Origin: Lysinibacillus sp. G4S2
Lineage (GTDB): Bacteria; Bacillota; Bacilli; Bacillales_A; Planococcaceae
Length of the DNA stretch: 64,000 bases
Assembly: GCF_030348505.1 (NCBI RefSeq)
Contig: NZ_JAUCFJ010000002.1
Location: forward strand, 996,001 to 1,060,000
Reading direction: 5' to 3'
A program made the position numbers and the translations under genes. The notes beneath the pieces were generated by a model. That model worked only from the letters and a program-made list of their open reading frames with translations, did not search any database and was not told where the DNA came from. Below are positions 59,985 through 64,000 of the stretch, one piece after another. Numbering within the stretch: position 1 is the first letter of the stretch; the number at the start of each line of letters is the position of its first letter.

Positions 59985-61181
59985 CTATTCTGTATCAGGA
60001 TGCAAAAGGTGTGGTGCTTTTTTCATTGTCCAAATAAGGGCAAGGAAGAAGCAAGCCATTAAAATAATAGACCCGAAAATATAAGGGCTGTTCATATTCC
60101 AATCAAATAATATACCTGCTAAAGCTGGACCAATCATATTACCAAGACTCATATATGCATTGTTCAGACCAGCTGCAAAGCCTTGCTCATTCTCAGCAAG
60201 CTTCGAAATCAATGTGTTGACAGCTGGGCGAATCAATGTCGTAGCAGTAGAGAAGATTGTCGCTACAACTAAAATAAGTGCAAAGCCAGACACAAATAAT
60301 ATTAAGAAAATCGATACGGATGCAATAAATAAATTAACTAACACTACTTTCATTTCGCCGAAGCGCTTAAAGAGTGGCGTAATCACAAACATTTGGACAA
60401 CAACACCAAATGCTCCACCAACAACTAAGATAATAGCGATATCTGTAGGTGTGTAATTAAATTTGTCTGTAACAAATAATGATAATGTTGTTTGGAAGTT
60501 AGCAATCCCAAATGAGAATACCATCATAATAATGAGCATTACAAAGTAAGGCATATGTACTGAACGTACCATTTGCTTCGCAAGGTTGTCTTGCTTCTTT
60601 GCTTTTTGCGCTTTATTTGGTTTTGTAGCAGGTAATAAAAAGAACGATAAAATAGCTGCTAAGATAGCTGCACATCCAGCAGTATAGAATGGGAAGTGTA
60701 AACTAACTTTTGATAGGAATCCACCAATGCCTGGTCCAATCATAAAACCAAAAGACATTGCTGCCCCAAGCATACCCATCCCTTTACCTCGTTCTTCATA
60801 AGTTGTAATGTCTGCCACAAAAGCCATGATAGGAGGTGCAACAAACGCAGATCCAAGGCCACCTAAAAAGCGTGCCAAGAAGAGCATCCACACATCAGTA
60901 GAAAGCCCGAAACCAATTTGTGCAAGTCCTGTAACGATAAGACCGAAAATAATAAGATTTTTTCGACCATATTGATCCGAAAGATTCCCAGCAATTGGAG
61001 AAAATACGAATTGCGCTAAGGCGAAAGTTGCAATCAACATTCCAAGGATTTGTCCTGCAGCACCAAATAGTTTTAAATACTCAGGCATGACAGGAATAAT
61101 AATTCCAATACTCCCCATTGCTATAAACATATTAAACATTAAAATATACAAAGCCGCCTTATTAGACTTCTGCTGGGTCAT
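59985..61181 (-). CDS. MFS multidrug-efflux-type transporter
   Basis: A 398-residue, 12-helix MFS protein of the DHA1 (NorA/Bmr/TetA-like) group. Motif A is GNLSDQYGRKN after helix 2, and the antiporter motif C in helix 5 is AAMSFGFMIGPGIGGFLS. The repeated half-site after helix 8 is weak. GAAGGGGGTATTCG lies before the ATG. It is alone on the minus strand between the decayed gene and an interspersed repeat. The substrate cannot be inferred beyond small lipophilic compounds. Confidence 0.88.
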   Translation of the reverse strand: MTQQKSNKAALYILMFNMFIAMGSIGIIIPVMPEYLKLFGAAGQILGMLIATFALAQFVFSPIAGNLSDQYGRKNLIIFGLIVTGLAQIGFGLSTDVWMLFLARFLGGLGSAFVAPPIMAFVADITTYEERGKGMGMLGAAMSFGFMIGPGIGGFLSKVSLHFPFYTAGCAAILAAILSFFLLPATKPNKAQKAKKQDNLAKQMVRSVHMPYFVMLIIMMVFSFGIANFQTTLSLFVTDKFNYTPTDIAIILVVGGAFGVVVQMFVITPLFKRFGEMKVVLVNLFIASVSIFLILFVSGFALILVVATIFSTATTLIRPAVNTLISKLAENEQGFAAGLNNAYMSLGNMIGPALAGILFDWNMNSPYIFGSIILMACFFLALIWTMKKAPHLLHPDTE

Positions 61182-61283
61182 CGAATACCCCCTTCTTTAT
61201 TCAAATATATTACAGTCTACCATAAGGCTTGTACCATTGCTATTGACTAGAAGTCTGAAATAAGAGTTCAGATGACCTTCCGG

Positions 61284-61436
61284 CAAAACGAGGGGTTGAT
61301 TTCCGTTCCGACTGGGCGCTTTGTTGCTGACGCTACGTTTGCACTACGCTTTCGCACAGAAAACATCCGCTACGCTGCAGGGTCTCATCTGTGACGCTAA
61401 TCCCCAAGGAGTCGCCCAGTCTCCACTCCAATCAAC
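61284..61436. repeat. Interspersed repeat element, copy j
   Basis: Left end GGGTTGATTTCCGTTCCGAC and right end GAGTCGCCCAGTCTCCACTC with CAATCAACC. Inside are TTTGTTGCTGACGCTACG, one module (CTACGCTTTCGCACAGAAAA) and GGGTCTCATCTGTGACGCTA. It occupies most of the 61204-61611 gap, and the rest is AT-rich without a gene. Confidence 0.82.
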
Positions 61437-61611
61437 CTCTTCACAAGAATGTATCTTCTTACAAATCACTCTAATTTATAGTAATAAGGTGATGTTATCC
61501 TAGCCTCTTTTTTTGTTTAGCTAATGGTAGACTTCTATGATGAAACTTGGTGCCGTATTTGTTTTAATAATTAGAATCCCACGCCTGACAGTAAAATAAA
61601 AAATATAACAT

Positions 61612-61655
61612 CAAAAAACGCAAGAAATCAACTTTTCAAAAATTGATTTCTTGCG
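61612..61655 (-). terminator. Terminator of the pot operon
   Basis: CGCAAGAAATCAA / TTGATTTCTTGCG, 13 bp with an 11-base loop. On the minus strand it is followed by TTTTTT. Confidence 0.93.
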
Positions 61656-61663
61656 CTTCGAGG

Positions 61664-62737
61664 TTATCGAATACTCATTTTAAATTCTAAAAACAGCTCA
61701 TTGTATTTGCCTAAATAATCAGGGCCTAGGTTTTTATAAACTTCTAATTTTTTGCGCTGTTCTTCAGTGGGATAGAAGCGCTCATCAGATACAACTGCCT
61801 TATCCATTAATTTCATTGCTGCAATATTTGGAGTAGAGTACCCTACGAAATCAGCATTTTTAGCACCTGATTCTGCTTTCAGCATAAAATTAATGAAGGC
61901 ATGGGCACCATCTATATTTTTTGAAGTTTTCGGAATGACCATATTATCAAACCATAAGTTCGAGCCTTCCTTTGGTACAGCAAAGTCTAGCTCCTCATTT
62001 TCTGATAACATGTCAGCTGCTTGCCCAGACCAAGTGAGTGCCACAGCTGCTTCATTATTAATCATCAGCGGCGTAATTTCATCCCCGAGAATAGCTTTGA
62101 CATTTGGTGCCAATGTAATTAGTTTATCAGTAGCTTCACGTAGCTCATGGTCATTTAAAGAGTTCAGTGAGTAGCCAAGATTGTTTAAGCCCATACCGAT
62201 TACCTCACGTGCCCCGTCTACTAAAAAGACTTTACGTTTTAATGAAGGGTCCCATAAGTCCTCCCAAGAGGAGAAGTCTAAATCTCCAACGAGCTTTGGA
62301 TTATAGACAATGCCGACTGTTCCCCAGAAATATGGAACAGAATATTTATTGTTCTCATCAAATGGTAAATCTAAAAAATAAGGATCGATATTTTTTAAGT
62401 TAGGGATTTTTGTTTTATCTAAAGGAATAAGTAAGTTTTCTTCCTTCATTTTTTCAATCATATATTCAGAAGGTATGGCAATATCGTAAGCTGTACCACC
62501 TTGTTTAATTTTTGTCATCATCGCTTCATTGGAATCAAACGTCTCGTATATGACATGAATGCCTGTTTCTTTTTCAAATTGCTTCAGCAAATCAGGATCG
62601 ATATATTCTCCCCAGTTAAAAATCGTTAACGTATTTTTTCCACTTTTCCCACCACTAGCACTCAAAGCATCAGCAGCATAGAACAAAAGGGCGGAAACGA
62701 CAAGTATAGCGATGGTAGCTTGAATTAATTGCTTCAT
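61664..62737 (-). CDS. potD: Spermidine/putrescine ABC transporter, substrate-binding protein
   Basis: A 357-residue extracytoplasmic binding protein: N-terminal hydrophobic signal or anchor (IQATIAILVVSALLFYAADA), then NTLTIFNWGEYIDPDLLKQF and ETGIHVIYETFDSNEAMMTK typical of PotD, plus TWSGQAADMLSENEELDFAV. No lipobox Cys is seen after the signal, unlike many Gram-positive PotD, so it may stay attached by the uncleaved helix. It overlaps potC by 4 bases (ATGA). Confidence 0.93.
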   Translation of the reverse strand: MKQLIQATIAILVVSALLFYAADALSASGGKSGKNTLTIFNWGEYIDPDLLKQFEKETGIHVIYETFDSNEAMMTKIKQGGTAYDIAIPSEYMIEKMKEENLLIPLDKTKIPNLKNIDPYFLDLPFDENNKYSVPYFWGTVGIVYNPKLVGDLDFSSWEDLWDPSLKRKVFLVDGAREVIGMGLNNLGYSLNSLNDHELREATDKLITLAPNVKAILGDEITPLMINNEAAVALTWSGQAADMLSENEELDFAVPKEGSNLWFDNMVIPKTSKNIDGAHAFINFMLKAESGAKNADFVGYSTPNIAAMKLMDKAVVSDERFYPTEEQRKKLEVYKNLGPDYLGKYNELFLEFKMSIR

Positions 62738-63531
62738 TGTTGTCCCTCCGTTCTTTTACTAACGCGGCTTGTGATGAAATAATAGCCAATTACGACGATA
62801 ACCGTAACAAGGAATACTAAACCAGAAATTGCATTAACTGTTAAGGAAATACCGGCACGTGCCATAGAGTAAATTTCAACAGATAATGTACTGAAGCCAT
62901 TACCTGTCACGAAAAACGTTACCGCGAAATCATCTAGAGAATACGTTAAGGCAAGAAAGAACCCTGCAAAAATACCGGGCTGAATATACGGTAAAATAAC
63001 ACGCATCATCACATCTTTTTTCGTAGCTCCTAAATCTAATGCAGCGTCGATTAATGATTTATTCATTTCTAACAGTTTCGGTAAGACCATCAGTACAACA
63101 ATTGGGACACTGAATGCTACATGTGCTAATAACACAGAAGCAAAACCTAGTTTAACGCCAATCATCGTAAATAAAATTAAAAAGCTTGCACCAATAATAA
63201 CGTCTGGGCTAACAATTAACACATTGTTTAAAGAAAGTAGTGTATTGCGCATTTTTGAATTTTTAACAGTGACAATGCCAATGGCTCCTAGCGTTCCGAT
63301 GATTGTAGAAATCAATGCCGAAAGTAATGCTACGATAACTGTGTTAATTAGAATAACGAGTAGACGTGAATCCTCAAAGACAGCTTTATAATGTTCTAAC
63401 GTGAAGGACTCAAAATTATTCATTGATCCGCCACTATTGAACGAATAAAAGATTAAATAGAAGATAGGTGCATACAAGACGATAAAAACTATCGCTAAAT
63501 ACACTCTTGCTGATGCAGAAAGTTTTTTCAT
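62734..63531 (-). CDS. potC: Spermidine/putrescine ABC transporter permease PotC
   Basis: A 265-residue, six-helix permease. The EAA loop that docks on PotA is DAALDLGATKKDVMMRVILP. PIFYLIFYSFNSGG in the first loop and GLVFLVTVIVVIGYYF as last helix fit PotC. Start and stop overlap potB and potD by 4 bases each, giving tight coupling. Confidence 0.93.
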   Translation of the reverse strand: MKKLSASARVYLAIVFIVLYAPIFYLIFYSFNSGGSMNNFESFTLEHYKAVFEDSRLLVILINTVIVALLSALISTIIGTLGAIGIVTVKNSKMRNTLLSLNNVLIVSPDVIIGASFLILFTMIGVKLGFASVLLAHVAFSVPIVVLMVLPKLLEMNKSLIDAALDLGATKKDVMMRVILPYIQPGIFAGFFLALTYSLDDFAVTFFVTGNGFSTLSVEIYSMARAGISLTVNAISGLVFLVTVIVVIGYYFITSRVSKRTEGQQ

Positions 63532-64000
63532 CGTACGCGACCTCCTTTATCCTTTTTTTGTCCTGTAATTAACATAACGATCACCATGAATAAAATTAAG
63601 AAAACGGCAATTGTTGAACCCATTCCCCAGTTTTGAGTTACAAGGAATTGCTGTTCAATAGCTGTACCAAGCGTAATGACACGGTTCCCTGCAATTAAAC
63701 GAGTAATCATGAAGAGTGATAATGCAGGGATAAAGACAACTTGAATACCTGATTTAACACCGTCCATTGTTAGAGGTAACACAACGCGACGGAATGTAGT
63801 AAAGGCAGATGCTCCTAAATCACGTGCAGCGTAAACAAGAGTCGGATTTAAACGATCCAATGAGTTGAAAATCGGTAAAATCATAAATGGAATAAAAATA
63901 TAAACGGATACGAATACAAAGCTAATATCAGTAAATAGCATTTGCTTCGGATCAAAGCCAAACACTTCGATAAATGCATTGATCGGGCCGTACAAGCCGA
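63528..64000 (-). CDS. potB: Spermidine/putrescine ABC transporter permease PotB, C-terminal part
   Basis: The frame is open to the window edge, so the start lies beyond 64000. The codon read at 63995 is TTG inside the gene, not a start. The visible part includes FVSVYIFIPFMILPIFNSLD, the EAA loop YAARDLGASAFTTFRRVVLP and the final helix GSTIAVFLILFMVIVMLI. potA is expected upstream, beyond the window. Confidence 0.92.
   Translation of the reverse strand, partial: GLYGPINAFIEVFGFDPKQMLFTDISFVFVSVYIFIPFMILPIFNSLDRLNPTLVYAARDLGASAFTTFRRVVLPLTMDGVKSGIQVVFIPALSLFMITRLIAGNRVITLGTAIEQQFLVTQNWGMGSTIAVFLILFMVIVMLITGQKKDKGGRVR

Overview
The window reads as a low-G+C, spore-forming Bacillales chromosome, most likely Lysinibacillus or a close relative. 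This is inferred from AAGGAGG-type ribosome sites, frequent TTG/GTG starts, a Spo0E-like small protein, the fadH / cbpB (ykuL) / ccpC gene order shared with Bacillus, and yybP-ykoY and TPP riboswitches. No rRNA, tRNA, prophage or CRISPR array was found.

Layout. 1-8.6 kb: the end of a murE-type ligase, prfC (RF3), an RND efflux pump paired with an SDR reductase, and a TerC-family gene behind a manganese riboswitch. 8.7-18.3 kb: a TrkH/KtrB potassium transporter, a B12-binding radical SAM protein, an orphan PAS histidine kinase, a MarR regulator, a lipoprotein, a CPBP protease, small proteins including an unlisted Spo0E-like gene (16733-16909), and a hydroxyisobutyrate-dehydrogenase-like enzyme. 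18.4-27.3 kb: a DoxX-like pseudogene, a UMF1-type MFS protein, cheV, and a ppx-ppk-EAL operon. 27.3-29.2 kb: an IS1182-type insertion sequence inside an interspersed repeat. 29.7-36.5 kb: a TetR-controlled catabolic operon for a small hydroxy acid, with a frameshifted aldehyde dehydrogenase. 37-42 kb: HIT plus PP2C-like genes, fadH, a small membrane protein, cbpB and ccpC. 43-54.9 kb: an eight-gene tightly packed operon (membrane protein, ABC ATPase and permease, coiled-coil membrane protein, MoxR, DUF58, two vWA membrane proteins). 55-64 kb: a MarR/EVE pair, TPP-regulated thiW, a membrane GDPD gene, a broken gene, an MFS pump and the end of a potABCD operon.

The most unusual content is non-coding. 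(1) At least five arrays with a 21-bp period (A 29212-29632, B 36814-36939, C 42700-42808, D 38289-39008, E 56810-57187). They have unrelated sequences but one design: two alternating 21-bp unit types sharing a core of about 10 bp. Arrays B and C are near-identical copies in opposite orientation. (2) About ten copies of an interspersed element with imperfect terminal inverted repeats (GTTGATTTCCGTTCCGACTG type) and internal 36-46-bp modules. Three 21-bp arrays touch or sit inside such elements, and the IS has inserted into one with a 10-bp target duplication. I do not recognise a named class for the arrays.
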